NCBI RefSeq assembly: GCF_007421815.1
Contig: NZ_VLNT01000004.1
Span: forward strand, 218,227-282,226
Direction: 5' to 3'
Source of the DNA: Aeromicrobium piscarium
Lineage (GTDB): Bacteria > Actinomycetota > Actinomycetes > Propionibacteriales > Nocardioidaceae
DNA: 64,000 bases
Shown: piece after piece, positions 51,815 through 59,903 of the stretch
How positions within the stretch are numbered: position 1 is the stretch's first letter
Layout: each line of letters begins with the position of its first letter
Notes under the pieces: generated by a model
Databases searched by the model: none
What the model saw: only the letters and a program-made list of their open reading frames with translations
What the model was told of the DNA's origin: nothing
Program-made: the position numbers and the translations under genes

Positions 51815-51901
51815 GGAGATGTCGCATAGTGGCCTAGTGCGCCCGCCTGCTAAGCGGGTTGAGGGTTAAACCTCTCGCGGGTTCAAATCCCGCCATCTCC
51901 G
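51815..51901 (+). tRNA. tRNA-Ser (anticodon GCT)
   Basis: Class II tRNA of 87 bases: acceptor GGAGATG/CATCTCC, anticodon arm CCCGC-CTGCTAA-GCGGG with GCT, long variable arm, T-loop TTCAAAT, G discriminator. It reads AGC/AGU. Followed at once by a terminator. Confidence 0.96.
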
Positions 51902-51907
51902 CACCCC

Positions 51908-51940
51908 AAGCGAGGAGCCAGCCGAGCTGGCTCCTCGCTT
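51908..51940 (+). terminator. Rho-independent terminator of tRNA-Ser(GCT)
   Basis: AAGCGAGGAGCCAGC (51908-51922) pairs with GCTGGCTCCTCGCTT (51926-51940), a perfect 15-bp stem with 3-base loop, followed by TTCTC. The strongest terminator in the window. Confidence 0.9.
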
Positions 51941-52055
51941 TTCTCATGCTGGTGTCCACCCCACCCGATAGCGTGCGGAGCTCGCTCCGCCCCAAAGCCG
52001 ACCACCCAGCCCGCACCCTCGCCCAAGCGCTCCGCACCCAACCCGCCCCGCGGGC

Positions 52056-52163
52056 GGTGTGTCAGCGTCCATCCCCGCCCGTGAGCGGTGCATAGGCGTC
52101 CTTCTGAGCGAACGAAAGGACGCTGATACACCGATCGCCTCGCCAGAAGGACGCCTACTCATC
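52056..52163. repeat. Four-unit array with interleaved complements at 31-base period (family F3)
   Basis: 15-base units start at 52056 (A, GGTGTGTCAGCGTCC), 52087 (B, GGTGCATAGGCGTCC), 52118 (A', GGACGCTGATACACC) and 52149 (B', GGACGCCTACTCATC), each exactly 31 bases after the last. A pairs with A' (14 of 15, the odd one G-U in plus-strand RNA); B plus its 3' flank pairs with B' plus its 5' flank over 14 bases. The A-B-A'-B' order is pseudoknot-like. The stretch 51941-52055 between the terminator and this array has no gene. Confidence 0.75.
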
Positions 52164-52189
52164 GCCCAGGCGGTGTGTGTCGGTGAGGG

Positions 52190-52672
52190 TCAGTCGAAGG
52201 TGAAGCGGGTGTATCCGTGGGCGGTGTTCAGGCGATCGTAGACATCGCGCAGCAGCCGGGCGCGGTCGCGGGTGTCGATCGTCTCGAGTGGGAAGACCTG
52301 CTCATCATTCGTGACGGTGGTGAAGCGGAGGTGGCGGGACGAGGCCTTCACGTCGCGCACGTCCTTCCAGCGTCCCTCGAAGGCGTGGCGCTGCGCCCGG
52401 ACACGTCCGCGATACCCGGCCCCGTCGAGCATGAGGACCACCGGGGGACGCAGCGCGAGCCGCGCGGCGAGCACGAGGGCGAGCACCGCCACCACTGCAC
52501 CGGTCGCGGCGACGATGGCACCCCACGGATCGAACTGGACCGTCCAGAAGGCCACCAGGACCGCGACACCGGCCACCAGGACATAGGCTCCGATGCTGAG
52601 CATCGCGTGGGCGCGGTCGAGGCGATAGAGCGAGCGGGGCGCGGGCGCGGAGGGTTCAGGCTGCTGAGTCAC
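52190..52672 (-). CDS. Two-helix membrane protein with PH-like C-terminal part
   Basis: The 160-residue protein has two helices (about 24-43 AMLSIGAYVLVAGVAVLVAFW and 52-70) and a C-terminal basic domain of about 90 residues (VLMLDGAGYRGRVRAQRHAFEGRWKDVRDVKASSRHLRF). It resembles bacterial PH-domain membrane proteins but the match is weak. GTG 52672. Upstream, 52713-52728 has dyad GCGACAC-CA-GTGTCGC, a possible operator. Function unknown. Confidence 0.55.
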   Translation of the reverse strand: MTQQPEPSAPAPRSLYRLDRAHAMLSIGAYVLVAGVAVLVAFWTVQFDPWGAIVAATGAVVAVLALVLAARLALRPPVVLMLDGAGYRGRVRAQRHAFEGRWKDVRDVKASSRHLRFTTVTNDEQVFPLETIDTRDRARLLRDVYDRLNTAHGYTRFTFD

Positions 52673-52734
52673 AGGATCGATGGGCCCAATCGGGAGTCGG
52701 GACGGATGGCGGGCGACACCAGTGTCGCACGCAG

Positions 52735-53364
52735 TCAGGAGGCGAGATCGGCCTCGGCCGGTACGGCGAACCAGATCGTGCGGTGGGTCCAGTCACCGGG
52801 TCCCACACGATCGCCGGAGCAGACGATGAGGGCGATCTGCGGGTATCCCGCGTCCTCGTAGTAACGGGGGAAGCCATCGGCCGCGAGGACCTCGACGCGC
52901 TCGCTCACCTCGTAGCAGAGGCGCTGTCCGTCGTCGCCGCGCAGCTCGATCGGATCGCCGATCTCGAGCTCGTCGAGGAACCGATTGCCCAGGGCGCCGT
53001 CGTCGGGGAAGGTGTGCGCGTTGAGCAGCACATTGCCGGACGGATCCCCCGGGGAGACGCCCGGCGGCTCGTCCCAGGCGATCGCCGAGGCCCCCTCGCC
53101 GTCCAGGGGCAGCACTCCGGGCACATCGTTGCCGTCGCGTGGCATCGCCACGACGGGCGCGTCGATGCCGTCGACGACGGCCGAGGACGGGGTGAAGGGC
53201 TCGTCCGTGGTGCAGGGGTCCTCGGCGGGCTCGGTGGGGGTGGGCGAGGGGCTCGGAGCCGCGGTGGGCTCATCCTCTCCTCGGCCGACCAACCACCCGA
53301 CCGCCACGAGGACGATCAGGAGGACGACCACCGCGGCCAGGGTCGCTACGCGTCGTCTCGTCAC
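52735..53364 (-). CDS. Class F sortase
   Basis: The 209-residue protein has an N-terminal anchor helix (residues 7-26, LAAVVVLLIVLVAVGWLVG), a Pro/Ser/Thr linker, then a sortase barrel with His in LLNAHTF, Cys in IALIVCSGDRV and Arg in HRTIWFA, the catalytic triad. It links proteins to the cell surface; no substrate with a sorting signal is in the window. ATG 53364. Confidence 0.88.
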   Translation of the reverse strand: MTRRRVATLAAVVVLLIVLVAVGWLVGRGEDEPTAAPSPSPTPTEPAEDPCTTDEPFTPSSAVVDGIDAPVVAMPRDGNDVPGVLPLDGEGASAIAWDEPPGVSPGDPSGNVLLNAHTFPDDGALGNRFLDELEIGDPIELRGDDGQRLCYEVSERVEVLAADGFPRYYEDAGYPQIALIVCSGDRVGPGDWTHRTIWFAVPAEADLAS

Positions 53365-53406
53365 GATCGTCCCCTTTCAGCAGGCGGCACGGTGCCCGTC
53401 GTGGAG

Positions 53407-53495
53407 CAGAGGGGGCGGGATTCGAACCCGCGGCTGACATCTCTGCCAGCGACCGCTTTCAAGGCGGTTCCGATCGGCCACTCCGGCACCCCTCC
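53407..53495 (-). tRNA. tRNA-Ser (anticodon TGA)
   Basis: Minus-strand class II tRNA of 89 bases: acceptor GGAGGGG/CCCCTCT (one G-U closing pair), anticodon arm ACCGC-CTTGAAA-GCGGT with TGA, long variable arm, T-arm GCGGG-TTCGAAT-CCCGC. It reads UCA and UCG. CCA is not encoded. Confidence 0.95.
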
Positions 53496-53498
53496 TGG

Positions 53499-53516
53499 CT
53501 CATCTCGCGAGATGAG
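53499..53516. promoter_or_regulatory. 18-bp perfect palindrome upstream of tRNA-Ser(TGA)
   Basis: CTCATCTCGCGAGATGAG lies three bases from the 5' end of the minus-strand tRNA. It could be the tRNA leader hairpin in the precursor or a DNA operator. GAGAAT further upstream (minus strand) is a possible -10. Confidence 0.45.
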
Positions 53517-53621
53517 GCCATCTCGATTCTCGCACCCGGCACCAGCGCCGCGCTCCATGGGCCGTCGTGACCACCGCGACGGCACGGAACTCCCGAGCGA
53601 CTGCCACCGGCGGGATCGGCT

Positions 53622-53706
53622 GGTTGACACGTCACCGCGATCCGCTCGGGCACGATGTCGGTGCATGGTGCACCTGACACACCCTCGTGGCGGTTGACCA
53701 ATCACC
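53622..53706. repeat. Three-unit intergenic array (family F2)
   Basis: Units GGTTGACACGTCACC (53622), GGTGCATGGTGCACC (53660) and GGTTGACCAATCACC (53692) are 38 and 32 bases apart. Outer units match GGTTGANNNNNYACC; the middle one is nearly self-complementary. Lies 22 bases past the stop of the membrane gene at 53728 and upstream of tRNA-Ser(TGA). The rest of the 53517-53727 gap is without a gene. Confidence 0.6.
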
Positions 53707-53727
53707 GCCCCGAGCCGACAGAGGGGG

Positions 53728-54789
53728 TCACTTCAGCGGGCTGAACCGTCCGGGCTCGACCCGGGACGGAGGCGCCACCGCACGGGCGGCTCGCGCCGAG
53801 CGCGGCGAGAGGATGATGCGCCGCAGCAGCAGCCCGATCGGGATGCCCAAAGCGGCCGAGTAGAGCGTCGAGAAGGCGAAGTACGACGGGTAGGCACCCG
53901 GGTCGATGAGCGAGGTCGTGATGACCGCGGTGCCGAGCACCGCGAAGACGCACACCCACCATCCCTCGCGGTAGCGCGATCGCAAGGACGTGCCCACGAT
54001 GATGGCGGGGAAGCCGATCAGGACCTCGAAGGGCCGGGGGACCCCGCCGATGTTCTGGCGCATCCAGATGATGGAGTCATCGAGCGCCTCCTTCAGCCCC
54101 GGACTGCCGTAGAGGCGCACGATGCCGCCGTAGACGAACAGCAGCACCGCGACGACGGCGACGCCCACGAGGATCCACAGATGCTGCCGGCTCAAGCCGT
54201 GCAGACCGGCGCCGAGACTCCACATGGTCGCCACGCCCAGTGCGACCGCCGAGGCGAGCACGAGACCGCTGTACACCGGCACGTTCGCCGGGGCGTTCCA
54301 GGCGGCGACACCGACCGTTCCGCTCACAGCCAGCAGGAGCGAGATGCCGTACTCGCGCAGGGAGGCGCCCACCGTCGGGGCCGGCAGCGTCAGCATGACC
54401 GCCACCAGCGCGGAGAGCACGGCGGTCAGTCCGGCGGCTGCCACCAGCAGCAGTCCCCGCTCGGTGACGATCGCTCCCGCGGCCACCAGGACCGCGAGCG
54501 GCACCCACAACCGCATGTGGCCACCGACCCGGTGCGTGAGCATCATCGAGAACGCGACCAGCAGGAGGGCGGCGCTCGACCGCCACACCCATTCGGGGAT
54601 GGAGACGGGCGTCGCCACGACGCTGCTCAGCGACCCGACGAAGCCCAGGAGCCAGCCGACGACCGTGAGCCACTCGAAGGTGCGCGCCGTGCGCGGCGAG
54701 GCGAAGCGCGGTCCGCGGGTGGGCCGCTCGTAGACCGGGGCGACCGACGCGTCGAGACGGCGACGGCGGCCGGGCTGCGTGGTGCTCAC
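53728..54789 (-). CDS. Polytopic membrane protein, unknown
   Basis: The 353-residue protein has about ten helices (first near residues 39-58, WLTVVGWLLGFVGSLSSVV), no known motif, and Arg-rich ends. GTG 54789 overlaps the nitrilase stop by four bases (GTGA), so the pair is translationally coupled. It may transport or modify a small molecule processed by the nitrilase. Confidence 0.6.
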   Translation of the reverse strand: MSTTQPGRRRRLDASVAPVYERPTRGPRFASPRTARTFEWLTVVGWLLGFVGSLSSVVATPVSIPEWVWRSSAALLLVAFSMMLTHRVGGHMRLWVPLAVLVAAGAIVTERGLLLVAAAGLTAVLSALVAVMLTLPAPTVGASLREYGISLLLAVSGTVGVAAWNAPANVPVYSGLVLASAVALGVATMWSLGAGLHGLSRQHLWILVGVAVVAVLLFVYGGIVRLYGSPGLKEALDDSIIWMRQNIGGVPRPFEVLIGFPAIIVGTSLRSRYREGWWVCVFAVLGTAVITTSLIDPGAYPSYFAFSTLYSAALGIPIGLLLRRIILSPRSARAARAVAPPSRVEPGRFSPLK

Positions 54790-55571
54790 GTCGAGCGCAT
54801 CCTCCGGTTGGCGAGCGAGGGGTTGACCTCGCGGGAACGGGCGACGACCCGGGGTTCCAGATCGGCGCGGATCACGGCGGTGTCGGTACCGCGAACCTCG
54901 TCAACGATAGAGCCCCAGGGATCGACGACCAAGGAATGACCGGTGTAGCGATCGCCTCCCTGTGCCGCCGCGACGACGTACACGGTGTTCTCGAGCGCGC
55001 GAGCGGCCAGCAGCGTGCGCCAGTGATCGACCTTGCGCTCGCCCGCGACCCAGGCTGCCGGGACCACCAGGACGTCGGGGACGGGGTCGGTGTCCATCAG
55101 CGCCCGGGCGAGCTCGGGGAAGCGCAGGTCGTAGCAGGTCATCAGCCCGACCCGGGTTCCGGCGATGTCGATCGCGACGGGCTCGATCGCCCCGGCACGC
55201 AGCCGATCGGACTCGCGATAACCGAAGGAGTCGTAGAGGTGGATCTTGCGATAGGTCGACCGTAGGCCGTCCGGGCCGACGACCACGAGCGTGTTGTACG
55301 GCAGTCCGTCGGTGCGCTCGAACATCCCGGCCACGATCGTGGTGTCGAGACGTGCCGCGTGCTCGGTCAGCGAGGACACGAAGGGACCGTCCAGGGACTC
55401 GGCGACGGCGGCGAGATCATGGTCGGCGCTGCCGAAATCGTGCATGACGGCCTCGGGCAGCACCACCAGGTCGGTCGACCCGGGCTCGATCCCCGCGAGG
55501 GCGGAGGCGATGAGCTCACGATTGCGCGCCGCGTCGATATCGGCGGCGAGCTGGACCACGGCGATACGCAT
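54786..55571 (-). CDS. Carbon-nitrogen hydrolase (nitrilase superfamily)
   Basis: The 261-residue enzyme has all three catalytic residues: Glu in VVLPEAVMHDF, Lys in TYRKIHLYDSFGY and Cys in GLMTCYDLRFPE. It resembles the Nit/omega-amidase and carbon-nitrogen hydrolases. ATG 55571 has GACACT 7 bases upstream, so probably leaderless; GTG 55577 is an alternative. Third nitrilase-like gene in the window. Confidence 0.9.
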   Translation of the reverse strand: MRIAVVQLAADIDAARNRELIASALAGIEPGSTDLVVLPEAVMHDFGSADHDLAAVAESLDGPFVSSLTEHAARLDTTIVAGMFERTDGLPYNTLVVVGPDGLRSTYRKIHLYDSFGYRESDRLRAGAIEPVAIDIAGTRVGLMTCYDLRFPELARALMDTDPVPDVLVVPAAWVAGERKVDHWRTLLAARALENTVYVVAAAQGGDRYTGHSLVVDPWGSIVDEVRGTDTAVIRADLEPRVVARSREVNPSLANRRMRST

Positions 55572-55603
55572 GCGCACCAGTGTCGCATCGCTACGGTGGT
55601 CCC

Positions 55604-56578
55604 ATGCGTGCTGTCGTCGTGAACGAGCCCGGTGGACCCGATGCCCTCGAAGTGGTCGATGCTCCGATCCCTGAGCCCGGACCGGGCGAGGTGTTGATCC
55701 GCGTCTCCGCCGCCGGCGTGAATCGTGCGGATGTCATGCAACGACGGGGGCTCTACGATCCGCCGCCGGGCTCGACCCGGATCCTGGGGCTCGAATGCTC
55801 GGGAGAGATCACCGCCGTCGGCGAGGGCGTCGACGACGGTCAGGTGGGACGGCAGGTCGCCGCGCTCCTGACCGGCGGTGGGTACGCCGAGTACGTCAGC
55901 GTCCCGCTCGGCCAGGTCGCCCCGATCCCGGCGGGGATCGATCTGGTGACCGCCGCGGGCCTGATGGAGACCTACTCGACCGTCTGGTCGAATGTGTTCG
56001 TGATCGGCCGCCTGCATCCGGGCGAGACCTTCCTGGTGCACGGCGGGTCGAGCGGGATCGGCACCACGGCCATCCAGCTCGCCAAGGCCTTCGGCGCCAC
56101 CGTCGTCACCACCGTCGGCACGGCCGAGAAGGCTCAGCTGTGCCGCGATCTCGGGGCCGATCACGTCATCAACTACCGCGACGAGGACTTCGTCGATGCG
56201 ATGCGGGCCGCGGATCTGAAGGCCGATGTCATCCTCGACATCATCGGCGCCAAGTACCTCGGCCAGAATGTCGCGGCCCTCAACACCGCGGGCCGCCTCG
56301 TGGTCATCGGCTTGCAGGGCGGCGTCAAGGGCGAGCTCAATCTCGGCGCTCTCCTCGCCAAAAGGGCCGCCGTCACCGCCACCTCGCTCAGAGCGCGTCC
56401 GGTCGAGGAGAAGACCACGATCGTGCAGCAGATGACCGAGCAGGCCTGGCCGCTCCTCGAGGACGGCACGGTCAAGCCGATCGTGCACGCCACGATGGAT
56501 CTCAGCCAGGTCGCGGAGGCGCACCGGATCATGGAGGAGTCCAGCCACTCGGGCAAGATCCTGCTCACCCTCGTCTGA
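55604..56578 (+). CDS. NAD(P)H quinone oxidoreductase (PIG3-like)
   Basis: The 324-residue MDR protein begins MRAVVVNEPGGPDALEVVD and has NRADVMQRRGLYDPPPG, VHGGSSGIGTTAIQLAKAFGA and CRDLGADHVINYRDEDFVD. It reduces quinones with NADPH. TACGGT ends 6 bases before the ATG, so leaderless. It shares a 32-base gap with the divergent nitrilase gene. Confidence 0.92.
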   Translation: MRAVVVNEPGGPDALEVVDAPIPEPGPGEVLIRVSAAGVNRADVMQRRGLYDPPPGSTRILGLECSGEITAVGEGVDDGQVGRQVAALLTGGGYAEYVSVPLGQVAPIPAGIDLVTAAGLMETYSTVWSNVFVIGRLHPGETFLVHGGSSGIGTTAIQLAKAFGATVVTTVGTAEKAQLCRDLGADHVINYRDEDFVDAMRAADLKADVILDIIGAKYLGQNVAALNTAGRLVVIGLQGGVKGELNLGALLAKRAAVTATSLRARPVEEKTTIVQQMTEQAWPLLEDGTVKPIVHATMDLSQVAEAHRIMEESSHSGKILLTLV

Positions 56579-56635
56579 CGTCGCTGCTTCGCCTACCAGA
56601 TACGTTCATGCCGTCGTGTCATCTAGACTGGTGGT

Positions 56636-57157
56636 ATGAGCGACGATCACGTGATCGATCCTTCAGGGCACCCGGTCGCCGCGCCCTCGGGCGATACCGC
56701 CGAAACCGGCACTCCGCTCTCGGACCTCGTCGAGCAGCCCGCCAAGGTCATGCGCATCGGCGGCATGATCCGTCAGCTCCTCGATGAGGTGAAGTCCGCG
56801 CCGCTGGACGATGCCAGCCGCTCCCGGCTACGCGAGATCTACGAGCAGTCGATCACCGAGCTCAAGGACGGACTCGCCCCCGAGTTGGTCGCCGAACTCG
56901 AGCGTCTCAGCCTCCCCTTCGACGCGGTCTCGCCCACCGAGGCCGAGCTGCGGATCGCTCAGGCGCAGCTCGTCGGCTGGCTGGAGGGACTCTTCCACGG
57001 CATCCAGGCCGCCCTCTACGCCCAACAGGTGCAGGCCCAGACGCAGTTCGCGAACATGCGCCTCGCGCTACCACCCGGCGCGCAGGCCCCCGATTCCTCC
57101 GCGGCCGATCCTGCCGGCGGGCGCGGTGACCCGGGCACCGGCGGAATGTACCTCTAG
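56636..57157 (+). CDS. bpa: Bacterial proteasome activator
   Basis: The 173-residue protein matches Bpa/PafE: a disordered N-terminus, PAKVMRIGGMIRQLLDEVKSAPLDDASRSRLREIYEQSI, DGLAPELVAELERLSLPF, then GIQAALYAQQVQAQTQFANMR. It forms a ring on the 20S proteasome and opens the gate through its C-terminal HbYX-like end, here GMYL rather than GQYL. TAGACT ends 6 bases before the ATG (leaderless). Fourteen bases separate it from the next gene. Confidence 0.92.
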   Translation: MSDDHVIDPSGHPVAAPSGDTAETGTPLSDLVEQPAKVMRIGGMIRQLLDEVKSAPLDDASRSRLREIYEQSITELKDGLAPELVAELERLSLPFDAVSPTEAELRIAQAQLVGWLEGLFHGIQAALYAQQVQAQTQFANMRLALPPGAQAPDSSAADPAGGRGDPGTGGMYL

Positions 57158-57170
57158 GAGCGATGCCACC

Positions 57171-57713
57171 GTGCTGATCACGTCCTCACGCTCGCTTCCT
57201 CCGTGCGCGATGCGACCGGAGGTCTACCAGGACGAGCAACTGCTCTGCCCTCCCGCCCGGCACGAGTCCTCGGCCGAACAGTGGCGGGACTTCCAGGCCA
57301 AGCGGGACGCGGCGCACCGTCGCTGCGCCGGCTGTGAGGTACTGCCCGAATGCCTGTACCAGGCGGTCGTCGAGGTCGACGTCTCCGGTTTCGTGGCGTG
57401 CACGAGCGAGCGGGAACGTCAGCGGATGCGCCGTGTGCTCGGGATCGACGGTCCTCTCCACGATCCCACCCAGGACGCCCCTCGCTCGGGCGGCGGTCCG
57501 GTCGACCACGATCTGGTGATGGCGACCCGCCGAGCACATCCTGATGACACGAGCCGGCAGCTCGCGGAGCGCCTCGGATGCTCGCTGTCCACGGTCAAGC
57601 GCCACCTGCGGCGCGCCCGGGAGACCGAGTCACCGACACCCCCGAGTCCGGTCCCGCCGCCCACGATCGCCCAGGTGCTCGACGTCTTCGACGATCTGGA
57701 GAAGACCGCCTAG
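57171..57713 (+). CDS. Divergent WhiB-like Fe-S protein fused to a C-terminal HTH
   Basis: The 180-residue protein has four Cys spaced as in WhiB: one in QLLCPPARHE (about residue 26), then CAGCEVLPEC (CxxC-x5-C). The G(V/I)WGG turn of WhiB is replaced by SGFVACTSERERQRMRR. A second HTH (TSRQLAERLGCSLSTVKRHLRRARE) follows at about residues 123-150. An extra Cys pair lies in SLPPCA and VACTS. GTG 57171 lies 10 bases after AGGAG. It is downstream of bpa and probably cotranscribed. Confidence 0.75.
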   Translation: MLITSSRSLPPCAMRPEVYQDEQLLCPPARHESSAEQWRDFQAKRDAAHRRCAGCEVLPECLYQAVVEVDVSGFVACTSERERQRMRRVLGIDGPLHDPTQDAPRSGGGPVDHDLVMATRRAHPDDTSRQLAERLGCSLSTVKRHLRRARETESPTPPSPVPPPTIAQVLDVFDDLEKTA

Positions 57714-57763
57714 TAGTGCAGCATGGCTGCTGTTGACCCCCACGAAGGATGTGCCCGGGGACC

Positions 57764-58546
57764 TCAGAGGTAGCGGGAGAGCTCCTCGGCGAGACCGTCC
57801 TCGTCGATGCCGCCGGTGACGGCGTCGGCCACGCGCGTGACCTCCTCGGGCGCCTGACCCATCGCCACGCCCCGTCCTGCCCACTGCAGCATCTCGATGT
57901 CGTTGCGGCCGTCGCCGACCGCGAGCACGTCCGCGGGCGAGATGCCCCGCGCCTGGCACACGTAGTCGAGCCCGGAGGCCTTCGAGACGCCGACCGGCGC
58001 CAGGTCCAGCCAGGAGCTGTAGCCGATGAAGTAGTTGGTGTCGTCGAGGCCGAGGTCGGCGACGAGGGCGTGGAACTCCTCCGAGTCGTGCTCGGGCGAA
58101 CGGATGATGACGCGGCTGACCGGCTCGCGCACGAGGTCATCGACCTCCTCGACGACGATGGTGCCGTTGATCTCGCCGGCGGGGAAGGGCTGGGAGACGC
58201 GATATCCCACACCGACGTCCTCGACCGCGACGATCGCATCGGGCATCGTCTTGAGCACCCGGGCGACCGCTTCACGCGCATCGAAGGTCACCAGGTGACG
58301 CACCCGGAAGGGGTCGACATCGAAGACCACCGAGCCATTGCTGGAGACCGCGATGCCGTCGTCGATCGCGAGCTTGTGCAGCACGTCATACACACCGGGG
58401 GCGGACCGTCCGGTGGCAATGACGATCTCGGAGCCGCGCTCGCGCATCGCGTGGATCGCCGTGCCGACCGCGGTCGTCATCAGGTTCTCACCGTCGACGA
58501 TCGTGCCGTCGACGTCCAGCGCCACGAGCTTCGGGAACCAGCTCAT
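57764..58546 (-). CDS. HAD-superfamily phosphatase (Cof-type)
   Basis: The 260-residue enzyme has DVDGTIVDG (nucleophile Asp), VIATGRS, and [20 protein letters not shown] (metal-binding Asp), with a cap domain between. It dephosphorylates a sugar phosphate or nucleotide. ATG 58546 overlaps the serS stop (ATGA). Confidence 0.9.
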   Translation of the reverse strand: MSWFPKLVALDVDGTIVDGENLMTTAVGTAIHAMRERGSEIVIATGRSAPGVYDVLHKLAIDDGIAVSSNGSVVFDVDPFRVRHLVTFDAREAVARVLKTMPDAIVAVEDVGVGYRVSQPFPAGEINGTIVVEEVDDLVREPVSRVIIRSPEHDSEEFHALVADLGLDDTNYFIGYSSWLDLAPVGVSKASGLDYVCQARGISPADVLAVGDGRNDIEMLQWAGRGVAMGQAPEEVTRVADAVTGGIDEDGLAEELSRYL

Positions 58547-59811
58547 CGGCGAGGCTCCAGGACCTCGCCGAGGAAGGGGTGCAGGGCCGCGGGCAGACGC
58601 ACCGAGCCGTCCGCCTGCTGGCCGTTCTCCAGCAGCGCCACGATCGTGCGCGTCATGGCGCAGAGCGTGCCGTTGAGGGTCGCCGCGGGGACGGTGCCGT
58701 CCTCACCGCGGAGCCGGATGTCGAGCCGCCGGGACTGGAACTGGGTGCAGTTGGAGGCCGAGGAGACCTCACGGTAGGTGCCCTGCGTGGGGATCCACGC
58801 CTCGCAGTCGAACTTGCGGTAGGCGGACATGCCGAGATCGCCGGTGGCCACATCGATCACCCGATAGGGCAGCTCGAGCGCGTCGAGCCACGCCTTCTCC
58901 CAGCCGAGGATGCGCTCGTGCTCGGCGTAGGACTCCTCCTCGGAGGTGTAGACGAACATCTCGACCTTGTCGAACCAGTGGACCCGGAAGATGCCGCGGG
59001 TGTCCTTACCGTACGACCCGGCCTCGCGACGGAAGCACGGGCTGAAGGCGGCATAGCGCAGCGGCATCGCGGCGGGGTCGAGGATCTCGTCGCTGTGGTA
59101 GGCCGCCATCGGCACCTCGGACGTGCCGACGAGGTACAGATCGTCCTTCTCGATGCGATAGACATCGTCGGCGGCCTGGCCGAGGAATCCCGTGCCGGCC
59201 ATCGCCTCGGGCTTGACGAGCGCGGGCGGGATGACCGGGGTGAAGCCCCACTCGGCCGCCTTGCTCATCGCGAGCTGAGTGAGAGCGAGCTCCAGCTGTG
59301 CGCCGACCCCGGTCAGGAAGTAGAAGCGCGAGCCGCTGACCTTGGCTCCGCGCTCCATGTCGATGGCGCCGAGCAGCTCGCCGAGCTCGAGGTGGTCCCG
59401 CGGCTCGAAACCCTCAGCGGCGAAGTCACGCGGCGTGCCGTGGGTCTCCAGCACGACGAAATCGTCCTCACCGCCCTCGGGGGACTCCGGCGCGGTGAAG
59501 TTCGGAACGCGCTGCATCAGGGCGTGGAAGTGGCGGCCGGCCTCGTCCCGGTCCGCATCGGTCTGCTTGACCTGGGCGCTGAGCTCCTTGGTGCGCGTCA
59601 GCAGGGCCTGCTTCTCCTCGCCCTGGGCCTTGGCGACCTGCTTACCGAGCGTCTTCTGCTCGCTGCGCAGGTGCTCGAAGGCCGCGATGGACGATCGGCG
59701 GTGTTCGTCGGCGGCGATGAGCTCGTCGACGAGGTCCACGGACTCGCCTCGGCGGCGCAGAGCATCACGCAGGGCATCGGGCTGGTCACGGAGAACGCGC
59801 GGGTCGATCAC
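58543..59811 (-). CDS. serS: Seryl-tRNA synthetase
   Basis: The 422-residue class II synthetase has the N-terminal coiled-coil that reads the tRNA-Ser variable arm (about residues 25-105), then motif 2 ([34 protein letters not shown]) and motif 3 ([22 protein letters not shown]). It charges the three tRNA-Ser species at 434, 51815 and 53407. The start is GTG 59811 with TAGGCT 6 bases upstream (leaderless). Confidence 0.97.
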   Translation of the reverse strand: MIDPRVLRDQPDALRDALRRRGESVDLVDELIAADEHRRSSIAAFEHLRSEQKTLGKQVAKAQGEEKQALLTRTKELSAQVKQTDADRDEAGRHFHALMQRVPNFTAPESPEGGEDDFVVLETHGTPRDFAAEGFEPRDHLELGELLGAIDMERGAKVSGSRFYFLTGVGAQLELALTQLAMSKAAEWGFTPVIPPALVKPEAMAGTGFLGQAADDVYRIEKDDLYLVGTSEVPMAAYHSDEILDPAAMPLRYAAFSPCFRREAGSYGKDTRGIFRVHWFDKVEMFVYTSEEESYAEHERILGWEKAWLDALELPYRVIDVATGDLGMSAYRKFDCEAWIPTQGTYREVSSASNCTQFQSRRLDIRLRGEDGTVPAATLNGTLCAMTRTIVALLENGQQADGSVRLPAALHPFLGEVLEPRR

Positions 59812-59903
59812 GCTGCCAGCCTATCGACCGGCCCGCGCCGACGGGACTGTCCGGTGCCGGTCGATTACGCTGTTCGAGCACCGCATCACCCGAGAGGAGC
59901 CCC

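Noticed and set aside
51902..52163. CRISPR array
   Set aside because: Units recur at even spacing, but they alternate in orientation, differ in sequence, are only four, and no cas gene is present.
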